NCBI GenBank assembly: GCA_020853895.1
Contig: JADYYB010000094.1
Location: 1-37,739, forward strand
DNA: 37,739 bases
Source of the DNA: Bauldia sp.
GTDB taxonomy: Bacteria > Pseudomonadota > Alphaproteobacteria > Rhizobiales > Kaistiaceae
Direction: 5' to 3'
Part shown: positions 15,134-23,853 of the stretch, one piece after another
Numbering within the stretch: the stretch's first letter is position 1
Layout of the letters: each line of letters starts with the position of its first letter
Notes under the pieces: model-generated
Databases searched by the model: none
What the model was told of the DNA's origin: nothing
Seen by the model: only the letters and a program-made list of their open reading frames with translations
Position numbers and translations under genes: made by a program

Positions 15134-18105
15134 GCTCCGAGCCTGCCGCCGCCATGACATCGCTCGGCGAACGAATCGATCCCGACGCCATCTCCCCGCT
15201 GGCCAAGACCCGCCTCGCGCCGCGCCTAGCCGAGACCGCTCAGGCCGCCAAGAAGGCCGGTCCTGAACTCGCCAGCCTTCTCGATCGCCTGCCGAAGCTC
15301 GCGGCCTTCCTCGCCACCGTCGCCGACGCTTCGCCCTTCCTCCGCTCGCTGATCCTCCGCGACGGCGCGCGCCTCACCCGCGTCCTCGCTTCGCCGCCGG
15401 AAGTCCTGTTGCGCAAGTTGTCGGCCGACGCCCGCAATACCTGGCGGGGCGCCGACGAGCCCACGCTGATGGCCGCCCTTCGCCGCGCCCGCGCCGAGGT
15501 CGCGCTGACCCTCGCGCTGGCCGACCTCGGCAGCGTCTTCGACCTCGACGCCGTCACCGCCGCGCTCACCGCCTTCGCCGACGCCACCCTCGGCGCCGCG
15601 ACCGACTTCGCGCTCTTCGCCGAGCACCAGGCGGGGCGCCTCAAGCTGCCCGATCCGGACAACCCCTCGGCCGGCTCCGGCCTCTTCTTCCTCGGCATGG
15701 GCAAATACGGCGCCGCCGAGCTCAACTACTCGAGCGACATCGACCTCATCGCGCTCTTCGACCGCGACGTCGCCCCGCTCGCCGACGGCACGGAGCCGAC
15801 CAAGGTCTTCGTCCGCGTCGTCCAGCGCGTCAGCCGCATCCTCCAGGAGCGCACCAGCGAGGGTTACGTCTTCCGCGTCGATCTCCGTCTCCGCCCCGAC
15901 CCCGGCTCCACGCAAGTGGCGATCTCGATCGACGCCGCCTTCCGCTACTACGAGGGCCAGGGCCAGAACTGGGAGCGCGCCGCGCTCATCAAGGCGCGGC
16001 CGGTGGCCGGCGATCTCGCGGTGGGCGAAGCCTTCCTCGCCGAGCTGGCGCCGTTCATCTGGCGCAAATATCTCGACTACGCCGCCATCGCCGACGTGCA
16101 CTCGATCAAGCGCCAGATTCACGATCACCGCGGCCACGGCGAGATCGCCATCGCCGGCCATAACCTCAAGCTCGGCGCGGGAGGCATCCGCGAGGTCGAG
16201 TTCTTCGTCCAGACCCAGCAGCTGATCGCCGGCGGCCGCAACCCGGCGCTGCGTGGCCGGCGCACCGTCGACATGCTCGCGGCGCTGGCGCGCGAAGGCT
16301 GGATCGACCGCGTCGCCGCGAAGGACATGACCGCCGCGTACACGACGCTGCGCACCATCGAGCACCGCCTGCAGATGATCGCCGACGAGCAGACCCACAG
16401 CCTGCCCTCGGACAAGGACGGCCTCGCCGTCGTCGGCCGCCTCTGCGGCTACCGCTCCGCCGACCGCTTCGGGAAGGCGCTCCGCGAGGTTCTGGAGGGC
16501 GTGCAAGGCCACTACGCGAAGCTCTTCGAGGCAGCGCCCGCGCTCTCGACCGAGACCGGCAGCCTCGTCTTCACCGGCGACGAGGACGATCCCGGCACGG
16601 TCGCCACGCTCGCCCGGCTCGGCTACTCCGACCCGAGCGCGGTCATCGCCACCGTGCGCGGCTGGCATTTCGGCCGCGTGCCGGCGATGCGCTCGGTCAC
16701 CGCCCGCGAGCGCCTCACCGAGATCACCCCGACGCTTCTCGAGACCTTCGCGGAGCTCGGCAATGCCGACGCGACCTTCCTCACCTTCGACCGCTTCCTC
16801 GCCCGCCTGCCGGCCGGCGTGCAGCTCTTCTCCCTCCTCGCCTCGAACCAGGGGCTGCTCCGCCTCCTCGCCGAGATCATGGGCACCGCCCCGCGCCTCG
16901 CCAACACCATCGTCAAGCGCGCGCACGTCCTCGACGCGCTGATCGAGCCGGCCTTCTTCGGCCGCCTGCCCGACGCCAAGTTCCTGCGCGAGCGTCTCGC
17001 CGCGAGCCTCGCCGAGGCGCGCTCCTACGAGGAGATGCTCAACCAGATGCGCGTCTTCCAGCAAGAGCAGGCGCTGCTGATCGGCGTCCGGCTCCTCGCC
17101 GGCGCGGTGACGCCGCAGGCGGCGGGCCGCGCCTATGCCGACCTCGCCGATTCGGTGCTGGCCGAGCTTTTCCCGCGCGTCCGCGCCGAGTTCGAGCGCT
17201 CGCACGGCCGCATGAAGGGCGGCGAGGTCGCGCTGCTCGCGCTCGGCAAGCTCGGCGGCCGCGAGATGACCGCCGCCTCCGACCTCGACCTCATCCTCGT
17301 TTACGACCACGACGAGGCCGCCACCGCCTCGGACGGCGACCGGCCGCTCAGCGGCAGCCAGTATTTCGCGCGCCTCACCCAGCGCCTCGTGGCGGCTCTC
17401 TCCGCGCCGACCTCCGAGGGCCGCCTCTACGAGGTCGATTTCCGCCTGCGGCCCTCGGGCAATTCCGGCCCGCTCGCCTCGCGCCTCCCGGCCTTCGTCG
17501 CCTATCAGCGCGGCGAGGCCTGGACCTGGGAGCACATGGCGCTGACCCGCGCCCGGGTCATGTCGGGCGAGAAGGCGATCGTCGCGCGCGTCAGGAAGGA
17601 GATCCGCGCCATCCTCACCCGTCGCCGCGAAGCGAAGAAGATCAGGAGCGACATATTCGAGATGCGCGCCCTGATCGCAAGCGCGAAGGGTGGGGGAGGG
17701 GCGTGGGACCTCAAGCAGGCGCCCGGCGGCCTCGTCGACATCGAGTTCGTCGCGCAGGGCCTCCAGCTCCTCCACGGCGCCGGGCACCCGGCGCTCCTCT
17801 CGACCGAAACCGAAGCCTCGCTCCGCGCCGCCCTCGACGCCGGCGTCCTCCCGCCGGCGGAGGCCGACATCCTCCTCCCGGCGCTCCAGCTGGAGCAATC
17901 GCTGACCGAGATCCTCCGCCTCTGCCTCGACGGCCCGTTCGTGCCGAGCGAGGCGCCGAAGGGCCTCCTCGCCCTCCTCGCCCGCGTCACCGCGCTCCCC
18001 GACTTCCCTTCGGTCGAAGCCTACCTCAAGGAGACCCAGCGCGAAGTCCGTCGCTCCTTCGAGCGCCTCATCGGCAAGGTCCCCGCGAAACCTTCCTCCC
18101 CCTGA
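15130..18105 (+). CDS. glnE: GlnE, bifunctional glutamine synthetase adenylyltransferase/deadenylylase
   Basis: The 991-residue enzyme adds and removes AMP on glutamine synthetase GlnA, under PII control. Two nucleotidyltransferase domains are visible. The N-terminal deadenylylation domain has GMGKYGAAELNYSSDIDLI with metal ligands D203 and D205. The C-terminal adenylylation domain has ALGKLGGREMTAASDLDLI with D718 and D720. Helical regulatory segments lie between and after. The GTG start at 15130 overlaps the kinase stop (GTGA); an ATG at 15163 would shorten it by 11 residues and is a possible alternative. The last residues Ser-Ser-Pro and the TGA stop lie inside the first bases of a palindromic repeat, so the present C-terminus was set by the repeat. 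Confidence 0.95.
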   Translation: MSSEPAAAMTSLGERIDPDAISPLAKTRLAPRLAETAQAAKKAGPELASLLDRLPKLAAFLATVADASPFLRSLILRDGARLTRVLASPPEVLLRKLSADARNTWRGADEPTLMAALRRARAEVALTLALADLGSVFDLDAVTAALTAFADATLGAATDFALFAEHQAGRLKLPDPDNPSAGSGLFFLGMGKYGAAELNYSSDIDLIALFDRDVAPLADGTEPTKVFVRVVQRVSRILQERTSEGYVFRVDLRLRPDPGSTQVAISIDAAFRYYEGQGQNWERAALIKARPVAGDLAVGEAFLAELAPFIWRKYLDYAAIADVHSIKRQIHDHRGHGEIAIAGHNLKLGAGGIREVEFFVQTQQLIAGGRNPALRGRRTVDMLAALAREGWIDRVAAKDMTAAYTTLRTIEHRLQMIADEQTHSLPSDKDGLAVVGRLCGYRSADRFGKALREVLEGVQGHYAKLFEAAPALSTETGSLVFTGDEDDPGTVATLARLGYSDPSAVIATVRGWHFGRVPAMRSVTARERLTEITPTLLETFAELGNADATFLTFDRFLARLPAGVQLFSLLASNQGLLRLLAEIMGTAPRLANTIVKRAHVLDALIEPAFFGRLPDAKFLRERLAASLAEARSYEEMLNQMRVFQQEQALLIGVRLLAGAVTPQAAGRAYADLADSVLAELFPRVRAEFERSHGRMKGGEVALLALGKLGGREMTAASDLDLILVYDHDEAATASDGDRPLSGSQYFARLTQRLVAALSAPTSEGRLYEVDFRLRPSGNSGPLASRLPAFVAYQRGEAWTWEHMALTRARVMSGEKAIVARVRKEIRAILTRRREAKKIRSDIFEMRALIASAKGGGGAWDLKQAPGGLVDIEFVAQGLQLLHGAGHPALLSTETEASLRAALDAGVLPPAEADILLPALQLEQSLTEILRLCLDGPFVPSEAPKGLLALLARVTALPDFPSVEAYLKETQREVRRSFERLIGKVPAKPSSP

Positions 18106-18233
18106 AGGGGCGAGGTGGCGCGAAGCGGCCCTCGGACTTGATCCGAGGGTGGGGGTAAGTCATGAGCCCGTGCCGTGCGTTGGCACTGACCCCCACCCCG
18201 GCTTCGCCGGACCTCCCCCTGAACAGGGGAGGG
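18095..18233. repeat. Composite palindromic repeat (type A) between convergent glnE and pleC-like genes
   Basis: The ends at 18095-18114 and 18212-18233 are degenerate versions of the type A terminal palindrome, followed inward by GGTGGCGCGAAGCG and CCGGCTTCGCCGG modules. An additional small hairpin (CCTCGGA, CTTGA, TCCGAGG) is inserted in the left module. The repeat starts before the glnE stop codon and ends 10 bases before the stop of the convergent kinase gene, so it is the whole intergenic space. It probably acts as a bidirectional terminator (inference). Confidence 0.83.
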
Positions 18234-18242
18234 AAGCAGCAC

Positions 18243-20582
18243 CTAAGCGGCCTTCTTCACCGGCTTTGGCCGCACCGGCAGGCGCACCGAGACGATCGTC
18301 CCGACGCCCTCCTGCGAGCGGATGCGCATCGCCCCGCCATGCGCCTCGGCAAGCGAGCGGGTGATGGCGAGGCCGAGGCCTGAGCCTTTGTGGCTCTTGG
18401 TGAACTGGTTCTGCACCTGCTCGAAGGGCTGGCCGAGCTTCTTGATCGCCTCGCGCGGGATGCCGATGCCGGTGTCTTCGATCGAGAACGCGATCGACGC
18501 CCCGCTCGACCGCGTACGCACGGTGATCTTGCCGCCCGGCTGGGTGAACTTCACCGCGTTGGAGAGAAGGTTGAGCATGATCTGCTTGACCGAACGCCGG
18601 TCGGCGGTGATCTGCAGCCCGTGCTCGATGTCCGAGACGACCGTGATCCCCTGCGTCTCGGCCTGCGCGGTGACGATCCTGAGCGTCTCCTCGACCAGCT
18701 CGTCGAGCACCAGCTCCTCGAAGGTGAGGTCGATGCGGCCTGCCTCGATCTTCGACATGTCGAGGACGTCGTTGATGACCCCGAGGAGGTAGTTCGAGCT
18801 CTTCAGGATGTCGTCGCAATATTCGACATATTTCTCCGAGCCGAGCGGCCCGAACATCCCCGAGCGCATGATCTCCGAGAAGCCGATGACAGCGTTGAGC
18901 GGGGTCCGGATCTCGTGTGAGATGTTGGCGAGGAACTCGGACTTGACCCGGTTCGCTTCCTCCGCGCGCTCCTTCTCCTCGGCATATCGCTCGGCGAGCT
19001 CGACCATCTGCTGCGCCTGCATCTCGAGCTTCTGACGCGACTGGCGGAGGTCGGCGATGGTCGCGACCAGCCGCCGTTCGCCCTCCACGAGTCTCTCCTC
19101 GTGGCGCTTGATCTGCGTGATGTCGGTGCCGACCGAGACGAAGCCGCCATCCTTGGTCCGCCGCTCGTTGATCTGCAGCCAGCGCCCGTCGTCGAGCCGC
19201 GCCTCGAAGCTGCGCGATCCCTCCTCCGGCCGCCCGTCGCCGGCGACCTGCGCGCGCACGATCGGCTGCCGGCCGCGGCCCATCACCTCGTGATAGGGCG
19301 TGCCGCGCTGCACCTGCGCGTCGCTGAGCCCGTGCAGCTGCTGGTATTTCGAGTTGCACATCACGAGGCGGTTTTCGGCGTCCCAGAGCACGAACGCCTC
19401 CGACACCGTCTCGATCGCGTCACGGAGACGGATGTCGGCGGTCTTCGACCGCTCCTCGGTCCGCATCTCCTCGGAAACGTCGACCGCGATGCCGATGAGA
19501 TGCGGCTCGCCGGTCTCCTTGCCGATCAGCTCGGCGCGCGCCCGAAGCCATACCCATTCCCCGCTCGCATGGCGCATCCGGAACATCCGGTCGATCGTCG
19601 TCTCCCCGTTCCGGTAGAGCGACTCGGCGAGGCTCATGAGGTCGCCGTCCTCGGGATGGACGAGCCCGTTGACCTCGCCGAAGGAGAGGAGCGTGTCGCG
19701 CGTCTCCATGCCCAGCATGTCGAACATCGACATCGACCAGAACATCCGCCCGCTCGGGAGGTCCCAGTCCCAGAGCCCGCAGCGCCCGCGCATCAGCGCG
19801 GTGTCGAGCCGGTGGTGCGTGGCGGTGTAGATGCGGTCGGCCGCGACCGCCCGCGCCGACTGCGCGAAATAGCCGTAGAGGATGACGAGGAGGAGGGCGC
19901 TCGTTGCGACGAAGATGAGGACGGTCAGCGAGAGGTCCGACCGCCACTCGGCATAGACGAGGTCGAGCGGCTGCACGACCGCCACCGACCCAAGCTGCCC
20001 GCCGAGGTGATGGAGCGCGGCGAGCGCCTGGTTGCCGTCGGGCAGCATGATCTTCAGCACGCCCGCCCGCTCGCCGAAGATGAGGAGCGGCTGCGACTGC
20101 CCGATCTGGAAGCCGAGCGTGGTGTTCTCGAGCCCGAGCCCGGCCGGCACGGTGGCGAGGATCACCTGCTCGGGATCGCTGACCAGGATGCGCCGCCCGT
20201 CGGCGGTGGCGCCGGTGGGCAGCGCGTCGGCCAGCGCGTTGCGAAGGCTCGCCGGGAACTGCACGAGGTCGATGTCGGGCTCGGCGTCCTCGAGCGAGTT
20301 GCCGACCAGCGCCGCCATCAGCCCGATCGTCTCGGTCGCCTGCGCCTCGCGCTGGAGCCGCACCTGGTAGAGCTCGAGGACCTGCACCGCGGCGACGATG
20401 GCGAGGAAGATCGTGATCAGGAAAGGGATCAGCCGGCGGAGGATCGGCTCGGCGGCCAGCAGCTTCTCGTAGGCCGGCTCGGCGATCAGCCGCGCGTGGC
20501 CGGAGAGCTTTCGGCCCGCGCCCCAGGAAACAGCAGCAATGATCTTGTCGGCAATTGCGCGACCGGGCGCGCTCTGCGCCAT
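18243..20582 (-). CDS. pleC: PleC/PdhS-family hybrid-free sensor histidine kinase with two PAS domains
   Basis: The ATG at 20582 has GGAGAGG at good distance, better than a GTG 18 bases upstream. The 779-residue protein has two membrane helices (about residues 51-71 and 218-238) around a periplasmic region. PAS domains lie at about 256-375 (GLWDWDLPSGRMFW) and 382-500 (AFVLWDAENRLVMCN), then a coiled coil. The HisKA domain has FLANISHEIRTPLNAVIGFS (H556), FGPLG and YLLGVINDVLDMSKIEAG. The ATPase domain ends with GSGLGLAITRSLAEAHGG. FGPLG plus NDVLDMSKIEAG is characteristic of the PleC/DivJ/PdhS kinases that act on DivK. The S. meliloti gene next to glnE was, as I recall, identified as PleC. 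Symbol given on family and synteny. Confidence 0.72.
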   Translation of the reverse strand: MAQSAPGRAIADKIIAAVSWGAGRKLSGHARLIAEPAYEKLLAAEPILRRLIPFLITIFLAIVAAVQVLELYQVRLQREAQATETIGLMAALVGNSLEDAEPDIDLVQFPASLRNALADALPTGATADGRRILVSDPEQVILATVPAGLGLENTTLGFQIGQSQPLLIFGERAGVLKIMLPDGNQALAALHHLGGQLGSVAVVQPLDLVYAEWRSDLSLTVLIFVATSALLLVILYGYFAQSARAVAADRIYTATHHRLDTALMRGRCGLWDWDLPSGRMFWSMSMFDMLGMETRDTLLSFGEVNGLVHPEDGDLMSLAESLYRNGETTIDRMFRMRHASGEWVWLRARAELIGKETGEPHLIGIAVDVSEEMRTEERSKTADIRLRDAIETVSEAFVLWDAENRLVMCNSKYQQLHGLSDAQVQRGTPYHEVMGRGRQPIVRAQVAGDGRPEEGSRSFEARLDDGRWLQINERRTKDGGFVSVGTDITQIKRHEERLVEGERRLVATIADLRQSRQKLEMQAQQMVELAERYAEEKERAEEANRVKSEFLANISHEIRTPLNAVIGFSEIMRSGMFGPLGSEKYVEYCDDILKSSNYLLGVINDVLDMSKIEAGRIDLTFEELVLDELVEETLRIVTAQAETQGITVVSDIEHGLQITADRRSVKQIMLNLLSNAVKFTQPGGKITVRTRSSGASIAFSIEDTGIGIPREAIKKLGQPFEQVQNQFTKSHKGSGLGLAITRSLAEAHGGAMRIRSQEGVGTIVSVRLPVRPKPVKKAA

Positions 20583-20622
20583 GGCTGGCCTCTCCGCCAC
20601 GACAAAACGAACGCATCCACGC

Positions 20623-20651
20623 GAATCACTGCATTTGAATCAAGGTGAATC
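20623..20651 (-). promoter_or_regulatory. Cluster of three GANTC (CcrM methylation) sites upstream of the pleC-like gene
   Basis: GAATC occurs at 20623-20627, 20637-20641 and 20647-20651, and a fourth GANTC (GATTC) at 20713-20717. The nearest is 41 bases from the kinase start. In alphaproteobacteria CcrM methylates GANTC, and promoters of cell-cycle genes are enriched for such sites. The local AT richness also fits a promoter. No consensus -35/-10 pair was identified with confidence. Confidence 0.5.
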
Positions 20652-20685
20652 TGCTTGTCGAGGGGATGACGGTTGTTCATCCACG

Positions 20686-20744
20686 GTCTGAGGAGAAACC
20701 GGAACAGTGTGTGATTCCGGCTACTTCCGGGGAGTCCCTCAGAC
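20686..20744. other. Two-stem inverted repeat upstream of the pleC-like gene
   Basis: GTCTGAGG (20686-20693) pairs with CCTCAGAC (20737-20744), and within it CCGGAA (20699-20704) pairs with TTCCGG (20715-20720). The gap between the kinase start and the repeats at 20831 otherwise holds no gene. It may be part of an untranslated leader, a small RNA or a degenerate repeat; nothing decides between them. Confidence 0.35.
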
Positions 20745-20830
20745 TCGCCCCAAGCATGGTGAGAAGCTGGATGAGGAGCCACCACGGATAGTAGCGAAGC
20801 GTCGGAAAGCCGGAGCTTGGCCGCGGCTTT

Positions 20831-21202
20831 CCTCCCCCTGAAAGGGGGAGGTCCGGCGGCGAAGCCGACGGGGTGGGGGTCAGTGACATCAAACGCTTTT
20901 GCGCCGGATAACGTACCCCCACCGGCGCTTCGCGCCACCTCCCCCTTTCGGGCAGGGCTATCGCATATGGCGGCGGGCGCATTCCCCCTCCCCCCTTGTG
21001 GGGGAGGCCGGGAGGGGGCCTCGCGGCAAGCGAGGCACTGAAATCCCACGGTCGTCACAAGCATCAGCGTGGGATTCTTCGGCAAGCCTCGCTTGCCGCT
21101 CGGCCCCCACCCCTGACCCCTCCCCACAAGGGGGAGGGGAAAAAAGGGCAACGCGCCTGTCCCTTCGGCCATATGCGATAGCCCTGCCCTTTCAGGGGGA
21201 GG
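20831..21202. repeat. Type A palindromic repeat interrupted by a type B element
   Basis: The left end (20831-20851) is the type A palindrome seen at 8065, followed by modules in the reverse order to that copy, so it is the same element inverted. Its right terminal palindrome is split: the first half ends at 20949 and the second half resumes at 21194-21202. Removing 20950-21193 restores the intact terminal palindrome base for base. It ends 11 bases from the pepN stop codon. Confidence 0.88.
20950..21189. mobile_element. 240-bp non-autonomous palindromic element (type B) with TTTC target duplication
   Basis: Arms at 20950-20971 and 21168-21189 are a perfect 22-bp inverted repeat (starting GGGCAGGGCTATCGCATATG). 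The interior contains further nested inverted pairs: CCCCTCCCCCCTTGTGGGGGAGG-like blocks on both sides, GGCAAGCGAGGC-type blocks, and AATCCCAC with GTGGGATT around the centre. The sequence TTTC flanks both sides (20946-20949 and 21190-21193). No coding frame for a transposase is present. The structure is that of a MITE, which would be moved in trans by an unknown transposase (inference). Confidence 0.75.
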
Positions 21203-21213
21203 AAAGGGGATAG

Positions 21214-23853
21214 CTAAGCCAGCGTCCGCGTAATGATGTCCCGTGTGTCGCTGGAGAGCTCGGCGGTGTCGGCGATGCGGCGGAGAGCGGTCTCGGCCTT
21301 CCCGCGACGGCCAGGCTCGAGCGCGCGCCACGAGCGGAAGCTGATGAGGAGCCGGGCGGCGGTCTGCGGGTTGCGCGGGTCGAGGCCGAGCACGAAGTCG
21401 GCGATGAAATCGTAGCCCGCCCCGTCGGCGCGGTTGAACTCGGTCTGGTTGCCGCTGGCGAAGCCGCCGATCAGCGCCCGCACCCGGTTGGGGTTGGAGA
21501 TCGAGAAGGCCGGGTGGCTCATCAGCTCGCGCACGCGGTCGAGCGTCTCCGGCGCCGGCGTCAGCGCCTGCAGGCTGAACCATTTGTCGAGCACCAGCGC
21601 GTCGTTCTCGAAGCGCTTGTAGAAGGCGTCGAGCGCCTCCTGCCGTCCGGGCAGGCCCTCATAGGCGAGGATCGAGAGCGCCGCCGTGCGGTCGGTCATG
21701 TTGTCGGCCTTGTCGAAGGCGGTCCGCACCTCGACCATCGCCGCCGGATCGCGGTTGGCGACCATGAGGTCGAGCGCGACGTTGCGGAGCGACCGGCGCC
21801 CCGCGCTCGCCGCGTCCGGCGTGAAGGGTCCGCCCGTCGCGAGACCCGCGCGCACCGCCTTGAGCCGCGCGCCCAGCGAGTCGGCGATCGAGGCGCGAAG
21901 CCCCTTCCGGGCCGTCGCGATGGCGTCGGGGTCAACGTCGCGCCCGATCTCGCGCGCGACGTCCGCTTCGCCGGGAAGGGCGAGCACCTGGGCGCGGAAG
22001 GCCGGCTCGAGCGCGTCGTTCTCGGCGACCTCGCCGAGCGCCTCGATGAAGGCGCGCGGGTCCTCGGGCTGCGTGCCGGCGCGCACCGCGGCGGTCCCGG
22101 CGAGAAGCGCGCGCATCGCCAGCACATGCCCGGCCTGCCAGCGGTTGAACGGATCCTTGTCGGCGCGGAGGAGGAAGATCAGTTCGTCTGTGTCGAGATC
22201 GATGGAAAGCTTCACCGGCGCGGAGAAATTGCGAAGGAGCGAGGGCACCGGCGGCGCGCCGACCCCGTCGAAGACGATCGTCTCGCTCTCCTGGGTGAGG
22301 TGGATGACATCGCCCGTCACCGTGCCGCCCGAGGCCGGCCCGATGGCGAGGTCCTCCCCGTTCGGCCCGACGAGGCCGAAACGGATCGGCATATGCATCG
22401 GCGCCTTCTTCGGCTGCCCCGGCGTCGGCGGCACCGACTGCGACAGCGAGAGCGTGTAGCGCTTGGCCTCGGGGTCGTAGGTGCCCTTGGCCTTCACCTC
22501 GGGCGTGCCTGCCTGGCTGTACCAGAGCTTGAACTGGGTGAGGTCGATCTTGCCCGCCTCGGCGAAGCCTTCGAGGAAATCCTCGACGGTCGCCGCCTCC
22601 CCGTCATGGTGCTCGAAATAGAGATCCATGCCGCGGCGGAAATTGTCCTTGCCGATGATCGTGGCCAGCATGCGCACGACCTCGGCGCCCTTCTCGTAGA
22701 CGGTCGCCGTGTAGAAATTGTTGATCTCCGAATAGATTTCGGGCCGCACCGGGTGGGCGAGGGGGCCGCCGTCCTCCGGGAACTGGCGCGCCTGCAGCGT
22801 GCGCACGTCGCTGATGCGCTTCACCGGCCGCGCCCGCATGTCGGACGAGAACTCCTGGTCGCGATAGACCGTCAGCCCTTCCTTGAGGCAGAGCTGGAAC
22901 CAGTCGCGGCAAGTGATGCGATTGCCGGTCCAGTTGTGGAAATACTCGTGGGCGATGACGCCCTCGACATGCGCGTAGTCGGCGTCGGTCGCGGTGTCCG
23001 GGTCGGCGAGCACGAACTTGTCGTTGAAGACGTTGAGGCCCTTGTTCTCCATCGCCCCCATGTTGAAGTCGGAGACGGCCACGATCATGAAGATGTCGAG
23101 GTCGTATTCGAGGCCGAAAGTGTCCTCGTCCCACTTCATCGAGCGCTTCAGCGAATCCATCGCGTAGGCGCAGCGGTCCTCCTTGCCGTGCTCGCAATAG
23201 ATACGGAGCTCGACCTTGCGGCCCGACATCGTCGTGAAGCTGTCAGTGATGACGCCGAGATCGCCGGCGACCAGCGCGAAGAGATAGGCCGGCTTGGGGA
23301 AGGGGTCGTGCCAGACGGCGAAGTGCCGGTCCGGTCCCGCCGCGCCCGACTCGATCGGGTTGCCGTTGGAGAGGAGGATCGGCGCCTCCGCCTTCCTGGC
23401 CTCGATGCGGGTGGTGAACACCGAGAGGACGTCCGGCCGGTCGAGATAGTAGGTCATCCGCCGGAAGCCCTCGGCCTCGCACTGCGTGCAGTAGGTCGTG
23501 CTCGACCGGTAGAGGCCCATCAGCTGCGTGTTGGCCGAGGGGTTGATCTCGGTGTCGACCTCGAGCGTGAACGCGCCCTCCGGCGGCTCGGGGATGGTAA
23601 GGAGGTCGGGCGTGACCTCGTACCGGTCCTGCGGCACCGTCTTGCCGTCGAGCTTGAGGCCGGTGAGCGTGAGCCCGTCGCCGACCAGCTGCAGGGGCGC
23701 TTTCCCCTCGGCCTTGGGGTTGCGCCGCATCTTGAGCCGGGAGAAGACCTTGGTCGCCGCCGGATCGAGCCTGAAGTCGAGATCGACATTGTCGATCAGG
23801 AAGTCCGGAACGCGATAGTCCTTGAGGCGGATCGGCGCGGCGTCGCTCTTCAT
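21214..23853 (-). CDS. pepN: PepN, M1-family aminopeptidase N
   Basis: The 879-residue zinc peptidase removes N-terminal residues from peptides in the cytoplasm. The zinc site HEYFHNWTGN gives H302, E303 and H306, with the third ligand E near 325 in KEGLTVYRDQEF. The exopeptidase motif GAMENKG lies at about 264-270. Spacing and length agree with E. coli PepN (870 residues), including the C-terminal helical domain. The start is taken at the ATG at 23853, giving MKSDAAPIRLKDYRVPDFLI, the usual N-terminus; an upstream in-frame start would add 38 residues of low-complexity sequence. The gene lies downstream of the pleC-like kinase on the same strand but is separated from it by 630 bases of repeats, so it is transcribed separately. 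Confidence 0.95.
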   Translation of the reverse strand: MKSDAAPIRLKDYRVPDFLIDNVDLDFRLDPAATKVFSRLKMRRNPKAEGKAPLQLVGDGLTLTGLKLDGKTVPQDRYEVTPDLLTIPEPPEGAFTLEVDTEINPSANTQLMGLYRSSTTYCTQCEAEGFRRMTYYLDRPDVLSVFTTRIEARKAEAPILLSNGNPIESGAAGPDRHFAVWHDPFPKPAYLFALVAGDLGVITDSFTTMSGRKVELRIYCEHGKEDRCAYAMDSLKRSMKWDEDTFGLEYDLDIFMIVAVSDFNMGAMENKGLNVFNDKFVLADPDTATDADYAHVEGVIAHEYFHNWTGNRITCRDWFQLCLKEGLTVYRDQEFSSDMRARPVKRISDVRTLQARQFPEDGGPLAHPVRPEIYSEINNFYTATVYEKGAEVVRMLATIIGKDNFRRGMDLYFEHHDGEAATVEDFLEGFAEAGKIDLTQFKLWYSQAGTPEVKAKGTYDPEAKRYTLSLSQSVPPTPGQPKKAPMHMPIRFGLVGPNGEDLAIGPASGGTVTGDVIHLTQESETIVFDGVGAPPVPSLLRNFSAPVKLSIDLDTDELIFLLRADKDPFNRWQAGHVLAMRALLAGTAAVRAGTQPEDPRAFIEALGEVAENDALEPAFRAQVLALPGEADVAREIGRDVDPDAIATARKGLRASIADSLGARLKAVRAGLATGGPFTPDAASAGRRSLRNVALDLMVANRDPAAMVEVRTAFDKADNMTDRTAALSILAYEGLPGRQEALDAFYKRFENDALVLDKWFSLQALTPAPETLDRVRELMSHPAFSISNPNRVRALIGGFASGNQTEFNRADGAGYDFIADFVLGLDPRNPQTAARLLISFRSWRALEPGRRGKAETALRRIADTAELSSDTRDIITRTLA

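Noticed and set aside
15226-17898. An 890-codon open frame antisense to glnE
   Set aside because: It is a shadow of a high-GC gene: composition is rich in Glu, Asp, Arg, Gly and Ala with no domain, while the plus strand encodes a complete GlnE with both catalytic motifs.
20583-20600. GTG start for the PleC-like kinase 18 bases upstream of the chosen ATG
   Set aside because: The ATG at 20582 has a clear GGAGAGG site in front of it, which lies inside the alternative coding extension.
20677-20982. A 101-codon minus-strand frame spanning the repeat and the area upstream of the kinase gene
   Set aside because: Half of it is translated palindromic repeat. The segment with tryptophans and leucines is short, and no family is recognisable.
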